Below are positions 11,501 through 21,535 of a stretch of DNA of 64,000 bases, in pieces (position 1 is the stretch's first letter; each line of letters opens with the position of its first letter). The position numbers and the translations under genes are program-made. The stretch is from Nereocystis luetkeana. Taxonomy: Eukaryota; Sar; Phaeophyceae; Laminariales; Laminariaceae. Under the pieces are notes generated by a model. It saw only the letters and a list, made by a program, of their open reading frames with translations. It did not search any database and was not told the DNA's origin. The stretch lies in NCBI GenBank assembly GCA_031213475.1, contig JARUPZ010000023.1, positions 7,458,157-7,522,156 on the forward strand, written 5' to 3'.

Positions 11501-12322
11501 TATGCCAATGGTACAGCGAAGTTGCAATAAAAAGTTTGAATTTCAAAGATACCCGCCAAAAAAAATCAGAACACGCTTCCTATGGGCCACCTAAAAAAAA
11601 AAAAGTTCCTAACTTTTGGAAAAGCCCGAAAAAAGCAAATCTGGGGCCGATGTTGGGCCAACATCGGCTTGAGAAAAACTCAGGCCGATCTTTGGTTCGA
11701 AGCGTCGAGATTCCGAGTCCTCGACAGACATCGATCAACAAAACCGACGATTGCGTCACGACTTCTGAACGGAGTGCGCTCGTTAGGGGCTCCGACCCAC
11801 CCTAGGGTCATCGTCTTCACACCATGGCCGGTGTCATGTGGCGGGAGCTGACCAGGCGTGTGATAAAAAAACATTTGGGCGCTGGTTTGCACAAAACAGA
11901 AGACAAAACTTCTCCATCCGTCTCGAATGGCAAAAAATAGTCTTTTTTTCAGGTTTGGGAGGATACCGTACGACGCCGCCGGCAAGCTCTCGCCCCCTAG
12001 ACCATGGATCCGCCTGATATCTTCGAGGCCGTCATCTATACTCGTTGGGCTTGCCAGATACCGAGTAGGTTGGCCGTGGGCTGAGTCTATATCGAGATCG
12101 AGGGTCGATCGTCGCACGAGCTGGTTTCGATCACCGTGTTGACAATTTGCGACCAGAAAAACACAAATTGCGCCGCCTGCAGCCGTTGGGGAAAAAAAAA
12201 GAAAAAATCAAACTTTTTTCTCTTTTTTCCCCACAGCGGCGGTACGAGAATTTTTTCGGCTGTTTGTTTTTAACCCATATATTTGAAAAAAAACTCTTCA
12301 ACTTCGCGTTTCCATTGGCATA
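11501..12322. mobile_element. ~0.82 kb TIR element (TATGCCAATGG ends)
   Basis: The left end reads TATGCCAATGGTACAGCGAAGTTG and the right end is its inverse with a few changes (CAACTTCGCGTTTCCATTGGCATA). The two share roughly 22 of 24 positions. It interrupts a foldback repeat, so it is younger. A TTCT at both outer junctions is a possible target duplication. It holds a strong inner hairpin at 12,178-12,243. No transposase is recognised. Confidence 0.75.
12178..12243. repeat. Poly-A/poly-T hairpin inside TIR element
   Basis: GCCGTTGGGGAAAAAAAAAG is mirrored by TTTTTTCCCCACAGCGGC around a very short loop. The stem is about 25 bp with few mismatches. Confidence 0.7.
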
Positions 12323-12407
12323 GGTTCTAGGCAGCCGAATTTCGATATTTTATGGGGGTTTTTGGATCTTCCTAGGGCTCCAGCACCTTTGTGTGACCAC
12401 GGACTGC

Positions 12408-13433
12408 TTCGCCTCCCACTTCGGAATCGTCGTCCGCAACTCAGAAATTTCCTGGTTCGATGCAAACTCGCCTCGAGTAGGTTTAGCAGGTAGGTTGAGA
12501 GTTAATAATGTGAGAACACGAGATCACCATACCATACCATGCGACATGCGACCCAAAAATCATCTCAATTCTGAGTTCCCAACCTCCACGGCCGGCCGAC
12601 TCAATCTACTGTAATATTGGTAGAGTCCTTCCAAGCACAGCATCCAAGAGGACCTTTCACAATCTGGGAACCTAACCCTAACCCTGACCCCAAACCGCAG
12701 CCAAAGCGGGCCAAATATCGCCATAAACGCGGCTGCGCCGCGTTTGCATCGAACAAGGAAATTTTCTCAGTAACAGTAACTAGTTGCGGACGACGATTCC
12801 GAAGTGCAGACCACGCTACGCATACTTTTAATGTAAAGCATCCCTAAAGATCCCTTCTCCCAGATTTGCTAAACTTACTCAAACCTACTCGCATCCAAGC
12901 CGGCCGAGTCAACCTGCACCAATAGAGTCTTACCACAAGCACAGTATCCAAGCACTGACCACTGGCATAGGTGTTGGTGCTCGGGTCGGAGGGTTAGCTT
13001 TTTTAGGCCCCAAGCACTAAACCACCGTGGATATTCAATATCAAGGTGAGTTGTCATGACTACTATTCATACTAATAATAGTACTACTGCAGTACCACGT
13101 ATACTGCTGTAGGGTCACGCAGGCTCGTGGCATAACACTCACCCACGGCTCCAGAGAGAACCTCAAAACGCTGGACACCTTGAGTTGTGTTGGGCTCGTA
13201 AAAAACGGGTTGATCGCATTCGACCTAAGGTCGAACTAAACTGCTTGTTGTAGACCTCTTTTAGCCACGAGGGAGTCAAGACCACAGATATATTGTTAGT
13301 GTTAGAAATCTCGCCAAGAGAGGTCGAGGAGGGACACGATCAACCAGTCCTTCGATTTTAGTTTCCCTGAATTCGAAAACAGAAAATATACCAGGTACGT
13401 ACTATTATAAGTACTCTGTACATGAGAGAGTTA
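12408..13433. repeat. Unclassified inverted and direct repeats; no gene
   Basis: CGGAATCGTCGTCCGCAACT (12,421) is inverted at about 12,783 (AGTTGCGGACGACGATTCCG). GCCGGCCGACTCAAYCT plus AATATTGGTAGAGTC (12,590-12,625) recurs directly at 12,899-12,930. Two tandem CCTAACCCTAACCCT units lie at about 12,670. I see no coding region. Confidence 0.5.
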
Positions 13434-15609
13434 GTTGTTGTTGTTGTTGTTGTTTTCTCACATTAACTCCCTGACGAAGGAGTCCGTGGTCACTCAAAGG
13501 TGCTGGAGCCCTGTTAATAGGAAGAAGATCCGAAAAACAAAAAATCAAAAATTCGGCTGCCTCAAAATACACGAGATGAAGAAGCGCACACGACGAGCTA
13601 AAACCAATGTGCAAACTGAACTAACATGGCCGCGGGTATATCCTCTCAACTGAAACATAGAGTACCCCCGTTCCCACCACCAACCAACTCGTGGCTGCTG
13701 ACTACAGCGGATGCTGTCTGAAGTGCTGCCTGCACCGTACGAAACGCACGGTAGTCGTGAAAACGAAATAGGAAGACACCTACCTGCCTGCTATCTGGAG
13801 TGCTGTCAGAGTGAAGACTCGCGGATATGCAGTGAAAAAAGGAGCAATCGAACCTTACTACCACACGAAATCAACGATCGCCATCTCTTCCTGGACTGTC
13901 TGACACAAAAAGGTGCAGCACAGATATGATACCACGTCCCTGATAATTGCGTAGGTTATTCCCCATGAAGGGTATACAACTCGTTAAACTACAAAGACCA
14001 GCAGTGACGAGTACCGGTAGATACTATTCTGCCTCGTGAAAAACAATACCAGGAAAAAACAAACTATGACTGCTTCTCTCGTGATGATAGTGTGCGCGCA
14101 GATCATGGGTCTCCTTTCACCGTCTTCCTGCCGCTCTTCATGGCCGCCTCATCGCCTTGGCCCAATCCACCCGCTCCTTTCCCTTTGCGCGTGCCCTCGT
14201 TGCCATTCCCTTCCAGTCGATTCCCTTTCTCCGTCATCCTGAAAAACAAAATGCTCCTCGCACTTGAGTATCCGTTCTCGTCGCTGCCTCGGCAAGGAAT
14301 GCTGCGAGGCATGCCCTATCAGGCTTATAGCGAGTGGGGTAGGTATTTCTGGCGGGTGTAAGGCCGGACTCACCTTCAAGGAGTGATATCTTCTTGCTGC
14401 TGCCTGTGGCCGCGAGGCTCAGGCGGCAGTAGAGTTGGGTCGTACGTGGTGCGTCAGGCACGGAGACCTACGATTCGCGCGTCTTTTTTAGGCAGCTGCG
14501 GCAGAGCAGCAATGATAACAGACAAATCGGAAAAATGGGAACGAAGCCTAAAATGAGAACAATGCTCAATCGGGGTGTCCGTGCGCGGAGGCAGGCGCCA
14601 CCACAGGCCACACTACGGCACAGTCTATTGCGCCGGTAGGAGGCTGGATTCGACGACGAGGGAGGAGGGAGACTGAGCGTCGACGTGCGGGGAAGAGACG
14701 GATTGACCTCCCCCTGCGCGAGAATTTGTATTTTTCAGATCAGAACCGCAAGTGCGAGGAGCATTTTGTTTTTCAGGATGTCATATATATGACGGAGAAT
14801 GGAAATCGACGGGAAGGGAATGGCAACGAGTGCACGCGCAAAGGAGCGGGTGGATTGGGCCAAGGCGATGATGCGGCCATGAAGAGCGGCAGGAAGACAG
14901 TGCATGGAGACCCATGATCTGCGCGCACACCATCATCACGAGAGGAGCGGTCATAGTTTGTTTTTTCCTGGTATTGTTTTTCACGAGGCAGAATAGTATC
15001 TACCGGTACTTGTTACTATTAACGTCGTCACTGGTCTTTGTAGTTTAACGAGTTGCATACCCTTCATGGGGAATAACCTACGCAATAATCAGGGACGTGG
15101 TATCATAACTGCTGTGCTGCACCTTTATTGTGTCAGACAGCCCAGGAAGAGATGGCGATCGCTGATATTCGTGTGGTAGTGAGGTTCGATTGCTCCTTTT
15201 TCACTGCATATATATATATCCGCGAGTCTTCACTCTGACAGCACTCCAGATAGCAGGCAGTTAGGTGTGTTCTTGTTTCGTTTTCACGACTACCGTGCGT
15301 TTCGTACGGTGCAGGCAGCACTTCAGACAGCATCCGCTGTAGTCAGCAGCCACGAGTTGGTTAGTGGTGGGAACGGGGGTACTCTATGTTATAGTTGAGA
15401 GGATACACCCGCGGCCATGTTAGTTCAGTTTGCACATTGGTTAAAGCTCGTGTGCGCTTTCTTCGTCTCGTGTATTTTGAGGCAGCCGAATTTTCGTTTT
15501 TTTTCGTTTTTCGGATCTTCCTAGGGCTCCAGCACCTACCTGTAACTGTTGTGTGACCACGGACACCTTCGTCAGAGAGTTAATGTGAGAACAACAACAA
15601 CAACAACAC
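13434..15609. mobile_element. 2.2 kb foldback element, large imperfect palindrome
   Basis: Both ends carry a GTT run, CTCACATTAACTC, CTGACGAAGGAGTCCGTGGTCAC and GGTGCTGGAGCCCT, in inverse orientation at the right end. Inside, segments A and B (13,550-14,290) read forward. They are followed by C (14,298-14,760), B (14,780-15,000) and A (15,030-15,480) in reverse. The whole is therefore two ~1 kb arms facing each other around 14,290. No conserved protein is seen in A, B or C across copies. Confidence 0.8.
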
Positions 15610-15639
15610 AACACAACACATACCTGGTATGAATAAGCG

Positions 15640-15962
15640 CACCATACGTCTTTGTGTCTTTGTTAGTATGGTCCGTTTTGCCTTTTTTTTGCGTTTTGCT
15701 ATCTGCGTCTGTTTTAGTTTTGTTTTTGTTTTTGTTTTGCTTAGCTTCATCTTCTTTTTTTAGGTTTTTGTCTGCTTTTAATAGTCTCCTTTTTGCTTCC
15801 CTGGTGTCCGCAGTGGTGGAATGCGTATGCTTGTTTTTTGTTTTTTTTGCCTCTGTTTTTACTTGAGGTATTTCTTCCACTCCAGAGTTATTGGAGCCTG
15901 TCCTGCGACCACGGACTGCATTGAATTATGAGTTAATGTGAGAACAACAACAAACAAACAAC
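15640..15962 (-). mobile_element. Short foldback-family element, right part
   Basis: T-rich interior with the TCTTTGTGTCTTTGTTAGTATGGTCC block, then CCACTCCAGAGTTATTGG, GTCCTGCGACCACGGAC and the GAGTTAATGTGAGAACAACAAC end. It is the inverse of 5,080-5,430. The left end runs into the right end of the 13.4-15.6 kb element. Confidence 0.7.
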
Positions 15963-15970
15963 GTACGTCA

Positions 15971-16067
15971 TTAACCCTTTTAGAACCCCAGTCCCGTTTT
16001 GGGGACAAATCACTTGGAATTAGACTGGTTTGTCCCCAAATCGGGACTGCGGTACTAAAGGGGTTAA
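15971..16067. mobile_element. piggyBac-type MITE, copy 1
   Basis: A ~95 bp palindromic element with TTAA at both edges and inverted ends CCCTTTTAGAACC.CAGTCCCG...TTTGGGGACAAA. TTAA targets and CCC-starting ends are the hallmark of the piggyBac superfamily. Two more copies are at 28,273 and 31,135. Confidence 0.8.
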
Positions 16068-16257
16068 CTTTGTTTTGAGTGCGACGTAATTACACCTCGG
16101 ACTGATCGCGCTTTACACTGCTGCTGCTTATTTCACACCGGTACGCGAGATTCTTTTTTGCCGATATGATACGAAGATAAATGTAGTGCGTGATTGAATA
16201 TCATACAGATCCCACCTTCTCTGGCGCAACATGTATGTACATTGTTTCTTTTTTCAA

Positions 16258-16563
16258 GATCACTTTTACTTTCCCGCCTTTTACTCGTGGAAGGTTTTAC
16301 CCTCAACGAGCTTCTGGACAAGCCGTGGTCACAGGTGTCCACCCTTCTCCCCCCCGGTACTTGCCTTTATTTTTTATCGCGCATAGGGTTCAGCATTCCC
16401 ACTGCTCGTCGACTTTCATCGAGGGTTGCTAACTCACGCTCTCGCGCTTTCCGCTAATAATAATTTTTCGTGCAAGAAAAAGGCCCGAGCATGCCCTCGG
16501 TGGCACTTGAAACCACGAAATTGATCTTGATAGGCACGCGAACCACCTACCAAGCCACCGGGG
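16258..16563 (-). mobile_element. tRNA-derived SINE, family B
   Basis: The tRNA-like head is at the plus-strand right end (read on minus: CCCCGGTGGCTTGGTAGGTGG as a loose A box, GTTTCAAGTGCC as a loose B box). The body contains GTCGACTTTCATCGA and CCTTTATTTTTTATCGCGCA, which clearly match the SINE A body. The GTT-rich end of a foldback element starts 10-15 bp beyond the head. Confidence 0.7.
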
Positions 16564-16574
16564 ACGCCGGCTAC

Positions 16575-17003
16575 ATGTTGTTGTTGTTGTTCTCACATTA
16601 ACTCTCTGACGAAGGAGTCCCGTCCGTGGTCACACATAGATTATCGCTTTTTTGTCCCTTTTTTTTTCGTTTTTTCTTTTTTTCATTTTTCTTTCATTCC
16701 CGTTTGTACCTCTTTGTGTCTTTGTTAGTATGGTCCGTTCTTTTGCCTTTTTTTGCGTTTCGCTATTATTTGCTTCTGTTTTTGTGTTGTTGTGTTTTTT
16801 CCGCTTAGCTTCATCTTCTTTTTTAGGTTTTTGTCTGCTATTAATAGTCTCCTTTTTGCTTCCCTGGTGTCCGCAGTGGTGGAGTGCGTATGCTTGTTTT
16901 TTGTTTTTGCCTCTGTTTTTACTTGAGGTATTTTTTCCACCACTCCAGAGTTATTGTATTGTATTGTGAGTTAATGTGAGCACAATAACAACAACAACAA
17001 ATA
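16575..17003. mobile_element. Short TIR/foldback element
   Basis: The left end is GTTGTTGTTGTTCTCACATTAACTCTCTGACGAAG and the right end is GAGTTAATGTGAGCACAATAACAACAAC. The interior is T-rich and is the same as 15,640-15,900. Non-autonomous. Confidence 0.75.
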
Positions 17004-18230
17004 ATAGGTGCTGGAGCCCTACCTAGGAAGATCCGAAAAACAAAAAACAAATCGAAAATTTGGCTGCTTCAAAATACACGAGACAGACGAAGAAAGCGCA
17101 CACGAGCTAAAACCAATGTGCAAACTGAACTAACATGGCCGCGAGTATATCCTCTCAACTATAACATAGAAGAGTACCCCCGTTCCCACCACTAACCAAC
17201 TCGTGGCTGCTGACTACAGCGGATGCTGTCTGAAGTGCTGCCTGCTCCGTACGAAACGCACGGTAGTCGTGACAACGAAAGAGGAACACACCTGCCTGCT
17301 ATCTGGAGTGCTGTCAGAGTGAAGACTCGCGGATAATATGCAGTGAAAAAAGGAGCAATCGAACCTCACTACCACACGAATATCAACGATCGCCATCTCT
17401 TCCTGGGCTATCTGTCACAATAAAGGTGCAGCACAGCAGTTATGATACCACGTCCCTGATTATTGCGTGGGTTATTCCCCATGAAGGGTATACAACTCGT
17501 TAAACTACAAAGACCAGTGACGACGTGTGACGACATTTATAACAAGTACCGGTAGATACTATTCTGCCTCGTGAAAAACAATACCAGGAAAAAACAGACT
17601 ATGACTGCTTCTCTCGTGATGATAGTGTGCGCGCAGATCATGGGTCTCCGTGCACCGTCTTCCTGCCGCTCTTCATGGCCGCCTCATCGCCTTGGCCCAA
17701 TCCACCCGCTCCTTTGCGCGTGCACTCGTTGCCATTCCCTTCCAGTCGATTCCCTTTCTCCGTCATCCTGAAAAACAAAATGCTCCTCGCACTTGCGGTT
17801 CTGATCTGAAAAATACAAATTCTCGCGCAGGGGGAGGTCAATCCGTCTCTTCCCCGCACGTCGACGCCCAGTCTCCCTCCTCCCTCGTCGTCGAATCCAG
17901 CCTCCTACCGGCGCAATAGACTGTGCCGTAGTGTGGCCTGTGGTGGCGCCTGCCTCCGCGCACGGACACCCCGATTGAGCATTGCTGCTCTGCCGCAGCT
18001 GCCCAAAAAAGACGCGCGAATCGTAGGTCTCCGTGCCTGATACACCACGTACGACCCAACTCTACTGCCCCCTGAGCCTCGCGGCCACAGGCAGCAGCAG
18101 CAAGAAGGTATCACTCCTTGAGGGTGAGTCCGGCCTTACACCCGCCAGAAAGACCTACCCCACTCGCTATTAGCCTGATAGGGCATGCCTAGCAGCATTC
18201 CTTGCCGAGGCAGCGAGGGGAACGGCATAA
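17004..18230 (+). mobile_element. Foldback-family unit A-B-C, left terminus missing
   Basis: It starts at the GGTGCTGGAGCCCT block. Segment A runs to about 17,570, B to about 17,805, and C (antisense to 14,298-14,760) to about 18,220. This gives the collinear order of the single-arm unit. Frames in B and C change between copies, which argues against a conserved protein. Confidence 0.7.
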
Positions 18231-18299
18231 TATGGTATCGGGTACCAGGGTATAATTTTGTTTTAGTTTATTTTTTTAATAAATCATCACTTACTTTCA

Positions 18300-18600
18300 C
18301 TTTCCAGCCTAACTCGTACAGGTAGGAGGTTTTACCCTCAATATACCTCAGGACCAGCCGTGGTCACAGGTGTCTACCCTTTTCCCCCTCGGTACGGGCC
18401 TTTTATTTTTTGTCGCGCATGGGGTTCAGCATTCCCACTTCTCGTCGATTTTCATCGAATGTAGCTAACTCACGCTCTCGCGCTTTCCGCTTATCAATTT
18501 TCTTGTGCAAGAAAAAGCCCCGAGCATGCACTCGGTGGGACTCTTGAACCCACGTAATTGATCTTGATAGGCACGCGGACCACCTACCAAGCCACCGGGG
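18300..18600 (-). mobile_element. tRNA-derived SINE, family B, second copy
   Basis: Same head and body as 16,258-16,563. On the minus strand it reads CCCCGGTGGCTTGGTAGGTGG, then GGGTTCAAGAGTCCC. A foldback-element left terminus again follows the head by about 10 bp, as it does at 16.56 kb. Confidence 0.7.
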
Positions 18601-18607
18601 GTGCCAG

Positions 18608-19812
18608 GTATTGTTGTAGTTGTTGTTCTCACATTAACTCTCTGACGAAGGAGTCCGTGGTCACACAAAGGTGCTGGAGCCCTAGGACGATCCGAGAAAC
18701 CACAAAAAAACAAAATTCGGCTGCCTACAAATACACGAGACGAAGAAAGCGCACACAAGATAAAACCAATGTGTAAACTGAACTAACATGGCCGCGGGTA
18801 TATCCTCTCAACTATAACATAGAAGAGTACCCCCGTTCCCACCACTAACCAACTCGTGACTGCTGACTACAGCGGATGCTGTCTGAAGTGCTGCCTGCAC
18901 CGTACGAAACGCACGGTAGTCGTGACAACGAAAGAGGAACACACCTGCCTGCTATCTGGAGTGCTGTCAGAGTGAAGACTCGCGGATATGCAGTGAAAAA
19001 GGAGCAATCGAACCTTACTACCACACGAATATCAACGATCGCCATCTCTTCCTGGCTGTCTGACACAAAAAAGGTGCAGCACAGCAGTTATGATACCACG
19101 TCCCTGATAATTGCGTAGGTTATTCCCCATGAAGGGTATACTACTCGTTAAACTACACAAAGACCAAGAAGGAATGCTGCGAGGCATGCCCTATCAGGCT
19201 TATTTTTTATAGCGAGTGGGGTAGGTCTTTCTGGCGGGTGTAAGGCCGGACTCACCCTCAAGGAGTGATACCTTCTTGCTGCTGCCTGTGGCCGCGAGGC
19301 TCAGGCGGCAGTAGAGTTGTGTTGTACGTGGTGCATCAGGCACGGGGACCTACGGTTCGCGTCTTTTGTTAGGAAGCTGCGGCAAAGCAGCAATGCTCAA
19401 TCGGGGTGTCCGTGCGCGGAGGCAGGCGCCAACACCGGCCACACTACGGCACAGTCTATTGCGCCGGTAGGAGGCTGGATGCGACGACGGGGAAGGAGGG
19501 AGACTGAGCGTCGACGTGCGGGGAAGAGACGGATTGACCTCCCCCTGCGCGAGAATTTGTATTTTTCAGATCGGAACCGCAAGTACGAGGAGCATTTTGT
19601 TTTTCAGGATGGCGGAGAAAGGGAATCGACTGGAAGGGAGTGGCAACGAGAGCACGTGCAAAGGAGCGGGCGGATCGGGCCAAGGCGATGAGGCGGCCAT
19701 GAAGAGCGGCAGGAAGACGGCGCACGGAGACCCATGATCTGCGCGCACACTATCATCACGAAAGAAGCAGTCATAGTCTGTTTTTTCCTGGTATTGTTTT
19801 TCACGAGGCCAG
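18608..19812. mobile_element. Foldback-family copy: A forward, then C and B inverted
   Basis: It has the GTT/CTCACATTAACTC terminus, then A forward (18,715-19,165), then C and B as the inverse of 17,570-18,200 (19,165-19,810). The outer right terminus is lost, so this is a truncated foldback. Confidence 0.7.
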
Positions 19813-20464
19813 GTATAATCACATCGTGTAGATCATACGATCCCACCCATTGGCAGGCAGATGTGTGTATATATGATCTACCTGGTACCAGGTACAAGGT
19901 TCCCCTTCGGGATAGTGGTTGGCTTGAAATCCCGAGGGGGTGTCAAACTGAAAAGGGAGAAACACAGAGCAGCGGGCGTTCGTTCCCAGCTAAATCGAAG
20001 TCCGACTCAGTGGTATTTTTGCACCCAACAGACAAACACGAAAACCCCGAAAACACCAAGAGTTCGACAGGCAGCTTTTATATCCGATGGAGAGTCCTGT
20101 CAACGAGTAGTCGCGAGGGTCGTTTCCAATCTCAACCAGCTTATCCGGCTCCGTAACACGTCTGGCATAGTCAAGGTTTTCCCCACGGCTATTATTAGTA
20201 TTATTTTTATTATTATTTTTAGTTTTATTATTATTATTGATGCGGTCGAAAAAGAGGTGTCACCCCCTCCACGTCGCCACCGCAGATAGATATGGATGGT
20301 ATGAGTCTGCCGAATCCTTAGCCACATTCACATTAGTATGGACAGCGGGGGAGGATGCACGACACTTCTTGCGTGCCCACCCCCGGGATAGAAGCGCGCG
20401 GGAGACACCAAGATCTGTGTGCGCGAACCTGCAGGAGGTGATTGCCGCAGGGCTGCATGCGTAC
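19813..20464. other. No gene seen; ATT-rich microsatellite
   Basis: It contains two near-adjacent palindromic sites TACCTGGTACCAGGTA (19,879-19,894) and an (ATT)n-like run at 20,190-20,240. No recognisable coding region. Confidence 0.4.
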
Positions 20465-21535
20465 TTCCGAGAATATCCTCTCAACTAGACAACATAGAGT
20501 TCCCCCGTTCCCACCTCTAACCACAACTCGTGGCTGCTGACTACAGCGGCTGCTGCCTGGAGTGCTGCCTGCAGCGCACGAAGCGCACGGTAGTCGTGAA
20601 CACAGAGAGAGGTAACACGCCTGCTGTCTGGGGTGCTGTCAGAGTGACGACTCGCGGACATGCATTGAAAAAGGAGCAATCTAACCTGAAACCACCACAC
20701 GAATATCAACGATCGCCATCTCTTCCCGGACTGTCTGACACAAAACCTGCAGCACAGCTTTGATACCACGTCCCTGATGATTGCGAGGGTCGTTCCTCAT
20801 TAGGGGTACGTATACAACTCGTAAACACTACAAAGACCAGCGATGTTAATAACAAGTGGATACTACCGCCGCGTGAAAAACAAAACCAGACAAAAGCGAC
20901 GACTGCTTCTCTCGTGATAGCCTATGTAGTGTGCGCTCCGGTCATGGGTCTCCCTGTGCCGTCCTGCTGCCGTTCTTTGTGGCCGCCTCATCGCCTTCGT
21001 CCAATCCGTCCGCTCCTTTGCACGTGCTTTCGTTGTTCCTCCCTTCCAGTCGGCTCCCTTTCCCCCCCCGTCCCAAAAAACAAAATGGTCCTCGCACTTG
21101 CGATTCAGATCTGAAAAATAAAAACTCTTGCGCAGGGTGAGTTTAGTACGTCTCTTCCCCGCTCGTCGACGGTCAGTCTCCCTCCTCCTTCGCCGTCGAA
21201 TCCAGCCTTCTACCGGCGCCGACTGTGCCGTAGTTTGGCCTGTGGTGGGGCCTGCCCCCGCGCACGGGCATCCCGATTGAGCACTGCTGCTCTGCCGCTG
21301 CTGACTAAAAAAGACGCGCGAATCGTAGATCTCCGTGCCTGACGCACCACGAACGACCTAACTCTAGTGCCGCCTGAGCCTCGTGGTCACACGCAGCAAG
21401 CAGCAAGAAGGTACCACTCCTTGAGGGTGAGTCCGGCCTTACATCCCCCAGAAAGACCTATCAGGTACCCCACTCGCTACAAGCCTGGTAGGGCATGCCT
21501 CGCAGCATGCCTTGCCGAGGCAGTGAGGGAAACGG
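20465..21535 (+). mobile_element. Foldback-family unit A-B-C, older diverged copy
   Basis: Collinear with 17,130-18,220 but with clearly more substitutions and small gaps. It lacks the GTT-rich terminus. It is the most diverged full unit, so likely the oldest. Confidence 0.7.

Larger units (their letters stand above)
11205..12407 (-). mobile_element. Foldback-family copy (segment A), split by a later insertion
   Basis: 11,205-11,476 is segment A of the foldback family in minus orientation (compare 15,180-15,480). Its continuation (GGCAGCCGAATTTCG...GGATCTTCCTAGGGCTCCAGCACC...GTGACCACGGAC) resumes at about 12,329. The 11,501-12,322 element sits in between. The GTT-rich outermost end is missing. 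Confidence 0.7.

Noticed and set aside
12670-12685. CCTAACCCTAACCCT and, at 23,668, TTAGGGTTAGGG: telomere repeats?
   Set aside because: Only two units at each place, not a telomere array. At most tiny interstitial matches.
14092-14361. Frames in segments B and C of the foldback family as a transposase
   Set aside because: Different copies keep different frames open and none shows a catalytic motif.
16626-16969. Phe/Leu/Ser-rich frames as a membrane protein
   Set aside because: They lie in the T-rich interior of a TIR element repeated at 15.7 kb and, inverted, at 5.3 kb. The frame changes between copies.
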